Assembly: GCF_003013395.1 (NCBI RefSeq)
Contig: NZ_PXZM01000024.1
Location: 1 to 64,000 of the forward strand
Reading direction: 5' to 3'
DNA from: Brevibacillus fortis
GTDB taxonomy: Bacteria; Bacillota; Bacilli; Brevibacillales; Brevibacillaceae
Length of the DNA: 64,000 nt
The notes beneath the pieces were generated by a model that worked only from the letters and a program-made list of their open reading frames with translations, was not told where the DNA came from and did not search any database. The position numbers and the translations under genes were made by a program. This document shows, one piece after another, positions 44,070 to 51,712 of this stretch (its first letter is position 1; every line of letters starts with the position of its first letter).

Positions 44070-44471
44070 ATGCGGAGTCAAATTTCAAAAACTCGTCTTT
44101 GGATAGCACGGATTATGAGCGGACTTGTCATTCTTTTTATGCTTTTTGACGGCGTATTCAAACTCATCCAGCCTGCTCCTGTCGTAGAGGGAACTCTCGT
44201 ACTCGGCTATGCGGAGCATCACATTGGCCTGATTGGAATTCTCGCCCTTGTTTCAACCGTGTTGTATGCCATTCCCCGAACAGCAGTTTTGGGCGCACTT
44301 TTGTTGACCGGATTTTTCGGCGGGGTCATTGCTACCCAAATCCGTGTAGATGCACCTCTTTTTACGCATACGCTGTTTGCCGTCTACCTCGCGATTTTGA
44401 TGTGGGGCGGATTGTGGCTGCGGGATGAGCGTCTGCGAAAACTGCTTTTCGTTGCCAAAGAAGAAAAATGA
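44070..44471 (+). CDS. DoxX-like membrane protein
   Basis: 133 residues from ATG 44070 with AAAGGTGGG upstream. Four membrane spans: IARIMSGLVILFMLFDGVFKL, IGLIGILALVSTVLYAIP, AVLGALLLTGFFGGVIATQI and LFAVYLAILMWGGLWL. The first span with ...DGVFKLIQP, and TAVLGALLLTGFFGG, are typical of the DoxX-like (PF13564) family, whose biochemical role is unclear. A bidirectional terminator separates it from the convergent AraC gene. Confidence 0.85.
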   Translation: MRSQISKTRLWIARIMSGLVILFMLFDGVFKLIQPAPVVEGTLVLGYAEHHIGLIGILALVSTVLYAIPRTAVLGALLLTGFFGGVIATQIRVDAPLFTHTLFAVYLAILMWGGLWLRDERLRKLLFVAKEEK

Positions 44472-44489
44472 TAAGCACAAACAACACAA

Positions 44490-44526
44490 AGAAGCTGTAG
44501 CCACATCATCGGCTACAGCTTTTTAA
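44490..44526. terminator. Bidirectional terminator
   Basis: AAGCTGTAGCC pairs with GGCTACAGCTT around ACATCATC, followed by TTTTA on the plus strand, between the convergent DoxX-like and AraC genes. Confidence 0.9.
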
Positions 44527-44533
44527 TAGGATG

Positions 44534-45508
44534 CTATCTGGTTGTAACAGTGAATCTCCGGTATTCGTTAGGCAACAGCCCGGTGCTTTTGCGAAACAGC
44601 TCCGAGAAGCGACTGGAGTTGTGGTAGCCCACGATATGTGCAATCTGATTGATGTGTAAATCGGTGCTGGTAAGCAGTTGCTCAGCGTGATTCATGCGCT
44701 TGTTTTGGATATATTCTGTAATGGTGCATTGGTAAGCTTGCTTGAAGGTGCATTTCAGCTTGGTGAGTCCCATGCAGGCGATTCGGGCGAGGTCCTCCAA
44801 GTGTATTTCGGAGGAAAAGTGATCGTCAATGTAGGCGGTCACAGCTGTCAGTCCGTCCAAATCCTGCTGGGATATGCTTTTGGTTGGATACGTTTTTTTG
44901 TGTGCTTTGGCCTTTTCCACGATCAGCGATACTGCTTCTGCGACTTTTCCCTCATAGTACAGCTTTGCGGCAATCCCCGTTCCTTGAAAATTCCGTATCT
45001 GTCGGAGCAAGAAAACAAGCTCGGAGAAATTCGTCATTCCATCTACAGTAATAAAGGACGAGCGCAGGTCCTTATACTCTACTGGATATTTGCTTTTCAA
45101 ATAATCCTCGTAATACTCCGGCATGATTTCGATAGCCGTTGAGCGAATGGGAATGTTTTTGCGATAGGTGGCCCGATACAGATTGTTATAGCCGATATGG
45201 ACGCGGATGCAGCCGCATGACAATCGTTTATACGGGTTGAATTCTTCTCCAGAGACGGAATCGTAATAATTGAAGCTCAGGTACTTGGGTTGCTGGAACT
45301 CCAGAAATAAATCCTCGTAAAAGACGAAATCTTGGATCGAAATCGAAAACAGGTTGTCGCGCGTATAAGTCCAGTAGCGCCCGTGCCCTTTCTCTGGCAA
45401 AACAGAAAAGCAAGCGCCCTCGCGATTGTATGGACCGTGGTCGTCGTCAGGGTAAAAGCCGCATTGCAATAAACACGGCGTATGTAGTTCTGTCAAAATA
45501 TCTTTCAT
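44534..45508 (-). CDS. AraC-family regulator divergent from the ECF transporter
   Basis: 324 residues from ATG 45508; an upstream in-frame start at 45550 lacks a ribosome site. The C-terminal 100 residues are a double helix-turn-helix: LTAVTAYIDDHFSSEIHLEDLARIACMGLTKLKCTFKQAYQCTITEYIQNKRMNHAEQLL, then LHINQIAHIVGYHNSSRFSELFRKSTGLLPNEYRR. The N-terminal 220 residues resemble the cupin-less sensor of siderophore- and ECF-associated AraC proteins, but no ligand motif is clear. It diverges from the ecfT/ecfA genes across a Fur box, so it probably activates that transporter in response to its substrate. Confidence 0.92.
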   Translation of the reverse strand: MKDILTELHTPCLLQCGFYPDDDHGPYNREGACFSVLPEKGHGRYWTYTRDNLFSISIQDFVFYEDLFLEFQQPKYLSFNYYDSVSGEEFNPYKRLSCGCIRVHIGYNNLYRATYRKNIPIRSTAIEIMPEYYEDYLKSKYPVEYKDLRSSFITVDGMTNFSELVFLLRQIRNFQGTGIAAKLYYEGKVAEAVSLIVEKAKAHKKTYPTKSISQQDLDGLTAVTAYIDDHFSSEIHLEDLARIACMGLTKLKCTFKQAYQCTITEYIQNKRMNHAEQLLTSTDLHINQIAHIVGYHNSSRFSELFRKSTGLLPNEYRRFTVTTR

Positions 45509-45589
45509 TATTGTCACCACCCATGCCGTGATCGGACGAAAACATACCACGAAAAGACGTATGTCTACCAGTCGTATTGCTAGAGGTTA

Positions 45590-45604
45590 TGATCATCATT
45601 ATCA
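45590..45604. promoter_or_regulatory. Probable Fur box between the AraC and ECF genes
   Basis: TGATCATCATTATCA matches the 7-1-7 Fur consensus at 13 of 14 positions. It lies in the 182-base divergent region, so iron could control both directions. Confidence 0.75.
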
Positions 45605-45690
45605 TTACGATTTGTAAGGGGGATTGCTGCATTGCTCCTTGTCCCCTTGATAAGGTTGTGTGTGATCTCGGTTGTAGGGGTGTTTGTCGG

Positions 45691-46413
45691 ATGAAGGAAG
45701 AAGCCTATGAAAAAGAAACATCTCGTACGCGGCGGCTCGGTCCCAGAACGCATCTATTGGTGCTGGTTATAGCGAGCATCTTGGCCATGACCGTTCGTGA
45801 TGATATGCAGGTGCATTTTTTGGTGGCACTAAGTGTAGTGTACTTGGTATGGAATCACCTGTCCAGAAAGGCGTTTCAACTGGTTGTGTTCTATTGCGTG
45901 TGCATGGCATTTGTGTTTTTTATGCCGAATGCGCTGTCATTGGGAACGATGAAGCTCATCATTTACACCATGGTAAGAATGATGCCTGTCATTATGATCG
46001 GGACGGCTCTGATTTATACGCCACCAGGCAGTATCATGAGTGCCTTTGAAAAGATGTTTGTGCCCAAACCGATTTTGGTGATGATTTGCATTTTGATCCG
46101 TTTTTTCCCCGTGGTCATTATGGAAATGAAGGCGATTCGTGACGGTATCCGCGCCAGAGGGATTTTTCCGCATTGGTACAGTGTACTGAAGCATCCAGCC
46201 ATGGCCTATGAATGTTTTTTTATGCCGTTGGTCGTCCGGTGCCTGAAGTTGTCGTCAGAACTGGCGTCGTCCGCTGAGCTCCGCGGCATCGAGTGCACAA
46301 ACGCCCGGACCTCTATCTATCCAGTTGGCTTCAAGATCACGGATGGCATCGTAGTAGGGGTGTATGCACTGATAGGCTCGGCAATTTACTGGACGGGAGG
46401 GATGATCTCATGA
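45691..46413 (+). CDS. ECF transporter T-component (EcfT/CbiQ-like)
   Basis: 240 residues from ATG 45691; the frame is open further upstream but that part runs through the Fur-box region. Membrane segments are LLVLVIASILAMTV, FLVALSVVYLVW, LVVFYCVCMAFVFFM, VRMMPVIMIGTALIY and a C-terminal span. The cytoplasmic coupling helices carry the two Ala-Arg-Gly-like motifs IRDGIRARGIFP and SSAELRGIEC, which fit the family's coupling signature. It transmits ATPase motion to an S-component. The gene overlaps the ATPase gene by ATGA. No S-component gene is present in the locus. Confidence 0.88.
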   Translation: MKEEAYEKETSRTRRLGPRTHLLVLVIASILAMTVRDDMQVHFLVALSVVYLVWNHLSRKAFQLVVFYCVCMAFVFFMPNALSLGTMKLIIYTMVRMMPVIMIGTALIYTPPGSIMSAFEKMFVPKPILVMICILIRFFPVVIMEMKAIRDGIRARGIFPHWYSVLKHPAMAYECFFMPLVVRCLKLSSELASSAELRGIECTNARTSIYPVGFKITDGIVVGVYALIGSAIYWTGGMIS

Positions 46414-47891
46414 TTGAGCTGAACGATGTCACGTTTCATTATGGACAGGAAGATGGGGGACATGACACGGAGACCGGCGTGAAAAATATAAGCTTATCTG
46501 TAAAGGCTGGACAGTGTATCGTGCTATGTGGGCGATCAGGCTGCGGCAAGAGTACAATTATGAGGCTGGTCAATGGTCTTGCACCGAATTTTTATGCCGG
46601 ACGTCTCACAGGTGATGTAAGCGTTGGTGGCAAAAGTCCTGTGAGCATGCTGCCGGAGGAACGTACCCGGTTAATGGGCGTCGTATTTCAAGATCCCCGC
46701 AGCCAATTTTTTATGGAAACCGTTCGGGATGAACTGGCGTTTTCTGCGGAAAACATCGGCATGGCACCGGACGAGATTCGAAGCCGGATGGATAGGCAGG
46801 CGAGCCAGCTGGGGATATCCCACTTGCTCGATACCTCTTTACATAAGCTGTCCAGCGGGCAAAAGCAACGGGTGGCGATAGCGGCCGCATCCGTTTTGAC
46901 ACCGCCACTTCTCTTGCTGGATGAGCCTACTGCGAATCTGGACGTTTCCTCTACGCAAAACCTGATTGAAATTCTGAGCAAGCTCAAACAAAACGGCACC
47001 ACCCTGCTCATCAGCGAGCATCGGCTTGTCCCTTTTTTACCCGTTGTCGATTTGTTTGTCTGCATGGAGAATGGAAAAATTGCACATACGTGGACGAAGG
47101 ACGAGTTTTGCCAGCTGTCTCATGATGACGTGCGTGCGTATGGTTTGCGTCATCCTGACATGACTCTTCCCGAGACGACGAGAAAACGGGAGCAGCCAGA
47201 GACGTCCGAATTCATGTTCGAGGGAAGAGAGCTTAGCTATTTTTACAAAAAGAAAAACGACGGAATCACCGATATCAATATCTCGCTTCCGCAGGGGAGT
47301 GTAACAGCGCTGACCGGAGAGAACGGTACGGGTAAGACGACGCTGTGCAAAATTTTATGCGGTCTTCTTCGTGAGCGAAAAGGAATGATTGTCCGCCAAG
47401 GTTGTTCACTGTCCGCGAGCAAAAGACGAGCTGCGAGCTATTTGGTCATGCAGGATGCGGACTACCAGCTCTACGCAGACAGTGTCGGAAACGAAATCGT
47501 GTTGGGAAAAATCCTGAATGAAGAGCTCCGCGAAAAGGCGTATGAGGCGATGGATGCTTTCGGTTTACGCGAGCTTCGCGATCGTCATCCTGCGTCATTA
47601 TCCGGTGGAGAGAAGCAGCGGGTCACGATGGCAGCCGCTTATTGCTCTGATGCAGAGTTGATTGTGCTGGATGAACCGACCAGCGGACTTGACGGAGACG
47701 GAGTGCTAAAGGTGGCCGCATGGGTGAAAAAGCTGGCCCAAGCAGGCAAAACGGTCGTCATCATCACGCATGATCAGATTCTTTCCAAGCTGGCATGCGA
47801 TCAAGTCGTTGAGCTGCAGTATACCCGAGACGTTGAGACGATTTTTGCGGAAACAGGGATACGAACTACCATTGAAACTGCCAATCGTTGA
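46410..47891 (+). CDS. ECF transporter ATPase with two fused ABC domains
   Basis: 493 residues from ATG 46410, which overlaps the ecfT stop. Domain 1: Walker A GRSGCGKST (near 45), Q-loop FQDPRSQFF, signature LSSGQKQR, Walker B LLLLDEPTANLD, His ISEHR. Domain 2 (from about 268): Walker A GENGTGKTT, MQDADYQLYADSV (the Q-loop variant), signature LSGGEKQR, Walker B LIVLDEPTSGLD, His ITHD. FQDPRSQFF and the fused arrangement are typical of EcfA-A' / YkoD-type proteins. Together with EcfT it powers vitamin, metal or haem-type uptake. The Fur box suggests an iron-related substrate. Confidence 0.9.
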   Translation: MIELNDVTFHYGQEDGGHDTETGVKNISLSVKAGQCIVLCGRSGCGKSTIMRLVNGLAPNFYAGRLTGDVSVGGKSPVSMLPEERTRLMGVVFQDPRSQFFMETVRDELAFSAENIGMAPDEIRSRMDRQASQLGISHLLDTSLHKLSSGQKQRVAIAAASVLTPPLLLLDEPTANLDVSSTQNLIEILSKLKQNGTTLLISEHRLVPFLPVVDLFVCMENGKIAHTWTKDEFCQLSHDDVRAYGLRHPDMTLPETTRKREQPETSEFMFEGRELSYFYKKKNDGITDINISLPQGSVTALTGENGTGKTTLCKILCGLLRERKGMIVRQGCSLSASKRRAASYLVMQDADYQLYADSVGNEIVLGKILNEELREKAYEAMDAFGLRELRDRHPASLSGGEKQRVTMAAAYCSDAELIVLDEPTSGLDGDGVLKVAAWVKKLAQAGKTVVIITHDQILSKLACDQVVELQYTRDVETIFAETGIRTTIETANR

Positions 47892-47916
47892 CAGCTGAAA
47901 AAGTATGTGGTAGGAT
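47888..47916 (+). promoter_or_regulatory. Sigma-A promoter of the structured RNA
   Basis: TTGACA (47888-47893), exactly 17 bases, then TAGGAT (47911-47916). Predicted start near 47923, just before the first long hairpin. The -35 lies over the stop codon of the ATPase gene. Confidence 0.7.
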
Positions 47917-47922
47917 GAGCAC

Positions 47923-48247
47923 AACTTATCAGGAACGGAGGGTTACGTGTGGCAAATTAATTTTTCGATAGTAAATTCGCACAACACCATACAAGAAATA
48001 GCAAGAAAAAAGGCTATGTTGTGTGCATACAAATCGAAAAATGGATTGCCGCTACGGTAACCCAATTGAATCATGGGCAAATGGGAGTGAGGAAGGCAAG
48101 CGTATGACCTCCTCTATTTGCATGATCTGTGAAGAGAATGGAACCACTGATGTACAATCAGATGCTAGTATCTGATGATCATGGTTTTTCTTTCTTCTTC
48201 CTTTTTCGATGACGTAAGCACAGGCAGCCTAGCCTGTGTTTTTTTAT
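47923..48247 (+). ncRNA. Candidate structured RNA with four successive hairpins and a terminator
   Basis: In this 384-base gap I find no reading frame but four nested hairpins. P1 (47940-48063): GGGTTAC/GTAACCC, GGCAA/TTGCC, a perfect 10-bp ATTTTTCGAT/ATCGAAAAAT (47960-47969 with 48033-48042) and an upper GCACAACA/TGTTGTGTGC helix. P2 (48070-48126): ATCAT/ATGAT, GCAAAT/ATTTGC, GAG/CTC and GAGG/CCTC. P3 (48142-48186): AACCA/TGGTT, TGAT/ATCA, ATCAGAT/ATCTGAT, followed by a T-rich tail. P4 (48219-48238): CACAGGC/GCCTGTG plus TTTTTTT, a terminator. A consensus promoter stands directly upstream and the alpha/beta hydrolase gene starts 29 bases after P4. It is either a free small RNA or a cis-acting leader of that gene. 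I recognise no known riboswitch or T-box core. Confidence 0.6.
48219..48246 (+). terminator. Terminator of the structured RNA (P4)
   Basis: CACAGGC (48219-48225) pairs with GCCTGTG (48232-48238) around AGCCTA, followed by eight T residues. Confidence 0.9.
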
Positions 48248-48275
48248 TTCAGTTCGTTGAGGAGGAAAATGTACA

Positions 48276-49121
48276 ATGGCAGAACAGATACTAAAAGTTA
48301 ACGGTGTGGAAATCTGCGCGGAAAGCTTTGGCAAGCCCACAGATCCTGCGATTTTGCTGATTATGGGAGCTCAGACGTCCATGCTTTGGTGGGAAGAAGA
48401 ATTTTGCCAGCGAATAGCCGACGCCGGGCGCTTTGTCATTCGTTTTGATAATCGGGATGTCGGACGCTCTACGACCTATGAGGTTGGGCAACCTGGCTAT
48501 ACGTTTGAAGATATGGCGGATGATGCGGTTCATGTCCTGGATGCATACGGGGTACAGCAGGCGCACATCGTTGGTATGTCTATGGGCGGAATGCTGACGC
48601 AAATCATTGCATTGCGACATCCCGAAAGAGTTCGAACGATCACATTGCACGCAACTTCGAATTTTGCTCCTGATCTACCGCCAATCGATGAGAAGCTGAT
48701 GGAGTTTTTCAGCAAGATGGGGGATATCAACTGGGAGAATGAACAAGAGGTTTTAGAGGTGGCAGTGGCGAGTTCGAAGGTTCTTGTCGGTTCCAAGCAT
48801 CCTTTTGACGAGGAGCGCGTTCGTGAATTGGCCAAAATAGATATCGCCAGAAGCAACCATTATGCGAGTAAGAACAACCACGCCTTTGTGACGGGCGGTG
48901 AAACATACTTGGGGCGGACAGGGGAGATCGCTGTCCCAGCACTCGTAATTCACGGAACAGAAGACTTGCTTATCCCTTTCGCGCATGGATTACATCTTGC
49001 GAACACCATTCCGGGAGCAGTTTTGCTCACGTTGGAAGGGACAGGGCATGAGCTGCCACATGGGGATTGGGATGTCGTCAGCGAAGCGATTTTGAAGCAC
49101 ACGCAAGAAAAGGAAGCGTAA
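48276..49121 (+). CDS. Alpha/beta hydrolase
   Basis: 281 residues. The nucleophile elbow is GMSMGG (Ser near 104) within AYGVQQAHIVGMSMGGMLTQIIALRHPERV. The oxyanion region is LLIMGAQTSMLWW and the base is His in GTGHELPHGDW near 265, with Asp in HGTEDLLIPF. This fits the epoxide-hydrolase/haloperoxidase-like group of small-molecule esterases and hydrolases (relatives of aclacinomycin methylesterase). GAGGAGG precedes ATG 48276. The gene lies immediately downstream of the structured RNA and its terminator, which may control it. Substrate unknown. Confidence 0.92.
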   Translation: MAEQILKVNGVEICAESFGKPTDPAILLIMGAQTSMLWWEEEFCQRIADAGRFVIRFDNRDVGRSTTYEVGQPGYTFEDMADDAVHVLDAYGVQQAHIVGMSMGGMLTQIIALRHPERVRTITLHATSNFAPDLPPIDEKLMEFFSKMGDINWENEQEVLEVAVASSKVLVGSKHPFDEERVRELAKIDIARSNHYASKNNHAFVTGGETYLGRTGEIAVPALVIHGTEDLLIPFAHGLHLANTIPGAVLLTLEGTGHELPHGDWDVVSEAILKHTQEKEA

Positions 49122-49144
49122 TCAGACAGCAAGGCTAAAAGCTT

Positions 49145-49178
49145 ACCCCCGGTATGATACTACTGGGGGTTTTTGCTG
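49145..49178 (+). terminator. Terminator of the alpha/beta hydrolase gene
   Basis: ACCCCC and GGGGGT pair around a GGTATGATACTACT loop with weak inner pairing, followed by TTTTG. Confidence 0.75.
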
Positions 49179-49234
49179 CTTTCTCCAAGCAAAAAGCGCA
49201 GCGAAATGAGCTGCGCAGGATGGAAAGGAGAATG

Positions 49235-49972
49235 TTATGGCAAGATCGCAAACGAGCGAACAGGAAACCCGGAGGCTTTTTCAGGCTTTGGTGTAATGTT
49301 TACAATGACAGCACCTTTTGCTGGTAGCTTATCGAGATTTTTGAGCAGCTCTACTTGATAGGTGTCTTGATCGAGTACAAAATATTCACCCAAAAGCGCT
49401 CCGTTTTTTCGGTAATCGATAGTCGCATCTGTATCGAATGTTTCATGACCGACTGCTTTGATTTGTCTTTCCTCGAACAAAAATTTCAAAGCCTCCAATG
49501 ACCAGCCAGGAGCGTGGTTGTTGCCATCTGCATCCTTATTATTAAAGGCCTCCACATCTGGCCAACGCTTGCTCCAATCTGTGCGCAAGGCGACGAAGGA
49601 CCCGCTCTCGATTTGACCATGCTCGGCTTCGAATTGCAAGATGTATTCCACGGATAGCGAATAGTCGTTGTTGGCTTCGGCTTCTTTTGATTTGTCGATG
49701 ACGACGAGCGGCAATACGAGTTCTTTCAGCTCGATTTCGTCCAAGTAACGCTTGTTGCGCACAAAGTGAATGGGAGCATCCAAGTGCGTACCGTACTGTC
49801 CAGGAAAAGAGAAGCGCTGGGCAAAGAAGCCGTCGTCATGCGTGAACAGCGTTTGGAATTCGGCGGCGTCAAAGGCGTGGAAGTGCGGAGACTCTGGACC
49901 GAATGTGTGTGTGAGATCTACCCATTCTTTTTGTTTTAACAGGGTAATTGCTTGAATCAAATCGTTTGCCAT
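49235..49972 (-). CDS. Cyclase-family (kynurenine formamidase-like) metal hydrolase
   Basis: 245 residues from ATG 49972 with GAGGTGG upstream. The family signature HxGTHxDxPxHF appears as GQYGTHLDAPIHF near residue 62, giving the metal ligands, preceded by VDLTHTFGPESPHF. FVALRTDWSKRWPD and IKAVGHETFDTDATI are the further conserved blocks. Members include arylformamidases (KynB) and isatin or cyclic-imide hydrolases. At 245 residues with insertions it is longer than KynB (about 210), and no tryptophan-degradation genes are near, so the substrate is uncertain. Confidence 0.88.
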   Translation of the reverse strand: MANDLIQAITLLKQKEWVDLTHTFGPESPHFHAFDAAEFQTLFTHDDGFFAQRFSFPGQYGTHLDAPIHFVRNKRYLDEIELKELVLPLVVIDKSKEAEANNDYSLSVEYILQFEAEHGQIESGSFVALRTDWSKRWPDVEAFNNKDADGNNHAPGWSLEALKFLFEERQIKAVGHETFDTDATIDYRKNGALLGEYFVLDQDTYQVELLKNLDKLPAKGAVIVNITPKPEKASGFPVRSFAILP

Positions 49973-50189
49973 TTGCCCACCTCATTCGTATTTTTTGAAT
50001 TTTCGCGTTTGCGCAACCAAGTTTATCCAATACTTTATCGGTTCTAATTCCGAGTGTCAATATCGCAATAATATGAATGAATCGTTTAACAAAAAATAGC
50101 AATCGGGAAGAAGCCATCGAGCATGATTCTGCTATTCTTAAAGGAGAATAACGAGTATCATCCAACCAAAACGCAAAGGAGAAATTCCC

Positions 50190-50597
50190 ATGACAAAAGA
50201 GCTTTGGATCAATTTGCCCGTCAAGGACCTCGAAAAGTCCAAATCGTTTTTTGCCGCACTCGGATTCTCTTTTCATCCTCGTCATGAGAATAGCAAGGAT
50301 GTAGCGGGCCTGTTAATTGGTGAGAAAAACCTCCTGGTGATGCTTTTCCCGGAGGCTACCTTCCAATCGTTTACGCAAAATGAACTGGCAGATACGAAGC
50401 GCGGAACGGAAGTATTGTTTTCGATCGATGCCGAGAGCAGAGAAGAAGTGGATGAATTGGTGGGTAAGGTGGTTGAGGCTGGGGGTACTATTTTCAGTGA
50501 GCCTCGTGAGCATGGTCCGGGAATGTACGGGGCGGGCTTCGCTGATTTGGATGGTCATCGGTGGAATGTGCTGTATATGGATATGAGCAAAATGTAG
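50190..50597 (+). CDS. VOC/glyoxalase-fold protein
   Basis: 135 residues. The N-terminal half ELWINLPVKDLEKSKSFFAALGFSFHPRHENSKDVAGLLIGEKNLLVMLF and the second half with AGGTIFSEPREHGPGMYGAGFADLDGHRWNVLYMD form the paired beta-alpha-beta-beta-beta modules of the vicinal-oxygen-chelate fold. It resembles the YkcA/DUF-type VOC proteins, whose functions range from lyases to drug binding. Metal ligands are only partly conserved. AAAGGAGA precedes ATG 50190. Monocistronic. Confidence 0.88.
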   Translation: MTKELWINLPVKDLEKSKSFFAALGFSFHPRHENSKDVAGLLIGEKNLLVMLFPEATFQSFTQNELADTKRGTEVLFSIDAESREEVDELVGKVVEAGGTIFSEPREHGPGMYGAGFADLDGHRWNVLYMDMSKM

Positions 50598-50622
50598 ATG
50601 GAGTAAAGAGACAGTTGCTGAG

Positions 50623-50655
50623 AAAGGAGCCTTCCGAATGGGAGGGCTCCTTTTT
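50623..50655. terminator. Terminator of the VOC gene
   Basis: AAAGGAGCC (50623-50631) pairs with GGCTCCTTT (50645-50653), followed by TTC. Confidence 0.8.
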
Positions 50656-50678
50656 CAAAATGAGAGTTTGAGCGAGGA

Positions 50679-51506
50679 TCATTTACTCGTATAAGTTGAG
50701 AGAGAACCGTCCGCTAACAAGACGTTGTAAGTGCGGTGCAGCATCACCACTGCCTCTGCTCGTGTGAGTGGATCGTGTATTTCCAATTCGTTTCCCCACG
50801 TACTCATGATGTCGTTGCCTACCAGCCATGCGAGTGCATAAGCTTTTAATGCGTCAATGCCACGGTTGGCAAATAGGATTTCTCCAGTGTCGAGGTGACT
50901 ATAGCTAATCGTGTATTCGTCGCTTTTAATTAAATCCACAGCAGCTGAACCAGGGTAAGGCGATGAATACCCAGTTGAGTCAAACGACTGTAAGGTAATG
51001 TCGTCAATTCCGGCAAGTATTTGCAAGACTTGATCGTCGGGCACTTGATGCATCTTTTGACTAAAAAATGATTGAAAGATGAACATAGCTTCCCAGCGTG
51101 TCACCTTTTTTTCGGGATAGATGTAAATTTTGGATCCAAACCAGTCTACAACACCGAGGGCGTCGGCACTGTACATCTCCATCAATGGTTGATAAGCCCA
51201 ATGATTTTTTGGAACGTCTTCAAACTTCAGTATTTTCATGTCTGGGTAAGACGGGGTGAGATTCGGACGAAGCTTGTTAAACAGCTTATGAACCATAACA
51301 GTCAGTTCGGCTCTGTCAATCGCCTCATTCGGTCTGAAGGCTCCATTGGAATAACCGCTTAATACACCTTTTTTCACCATGAAATCAACCGATTCCCGAG
51401 CCCAATGTCCATCGGGGATATCGCTGAACTGACTGGCTTGTACAGGCAGGGGAATTGAAAAAAGAATAGAAACGAAAAGAGCTAAGCATAAAATGATATT
51501 TTTCAT
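50679..51506 (-). CDS. Exported S-layer-homology protein
   Basis: 275 residues from ATG 51506 with AAAGGAGG six bases upstream. Signal peptide KNIILCLALFVSILFSIPLPVQAS. Three SLH units: FSDIPDGHWARESVDFMVKKGVLSGYSNGAFRPNEAIDRAELTVM; FEDVPKNHWAYQPLMEMYSADALGVV with YPEKKVTRWEAMFIF; and a C-terminal one ending LEIHDPLTRAEAVVMLHR. Apart from a 60-residue insert (about 150-215) with no recognised domain, the protein consists of SLH modules. It is presumably bound to the cell wall. Confidence 0.88.
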   Translation of the reverse strand: MKNIILCLALFVSILFSIPLPVQASQFSDIPDGHWARESVDFMVKKGVLSGYSNGAFRPNEAIDRAELTVMVHKLFNKLRPNLTPSYPDMKILKFEDVPKNHWAYQPLMEMYSADALGVVDWFGSKIYIYPEKKVTRWEAMFIFQSFFSQKMHQVPDDQVLQILAGIDDITLQSFDSTGYSSPYPGSAAVDLIKSDEYTISYSHLDTGEILFANRGIDALKAYALAWLVGNDIMSTWGNELEIHDPLTRAEAVVMLHRTYNVLLADGSLSTYTSK

Positions 51507-51647
51507 CACGGTCCTCCTTTACCATCTCTTTCCTTTTCCCTTCCCTATTTCTGCTTAAACATAGCGGCTATACACAGGCTGATGTCAGAAAGAGATGCAA
51601 ATGGTATGCTGGAGGGGTAAGGCAGGATTGGAGAAGGGAATGGTGTT

Positions 51648-51704
51648 ATGAAAAGGGCACGCAGAATCGCCTCCTAAAATCATGATGTTTTCGATTTTAG
51701 GAGG
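51648..51704 (+). promoter_or_regulatory. Translation-attenuation leader of the chloramphenicol acetyltransferase gene
   Basis: A short leader frame ATG 51648 to TAA 51675-51677 encodes MKRARRIAS with its own upstream GAGAAGGGA. Its last codons overlap the left arm of a perfect 12-bp stem: CCTCCTAAAATC (51670-51681) with GATTTTAGGAGG (51693-51704). The right arm contains the GGAGG that serves the cat start at 51713. By analogy with cat-86 and pC194 cat, a drug-stalled ribosome on the leader would open the stem and expose the site. Confidence 0.85.
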
Positions 51705-51712
51705 GATATCCA

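Noticed and set aside
45577-45690. An N-terminal extension of the ECF T-component starting at 45577.
   Set aside because: The extension is composed of an Ile-run and Cys-rich translation of the Fur-box region and has no ribosome binding site.
47940-48063. P1 of the structured RNA as a MITE-like transposable element with terminal inverted repeats.
   Set aside because: No target-site duplication is visible at its ends (AACGGA against AATTGA) and P2-P4 continue the same hairpin style, so a functional RNA is preferred. The alternative is noted in the finding.
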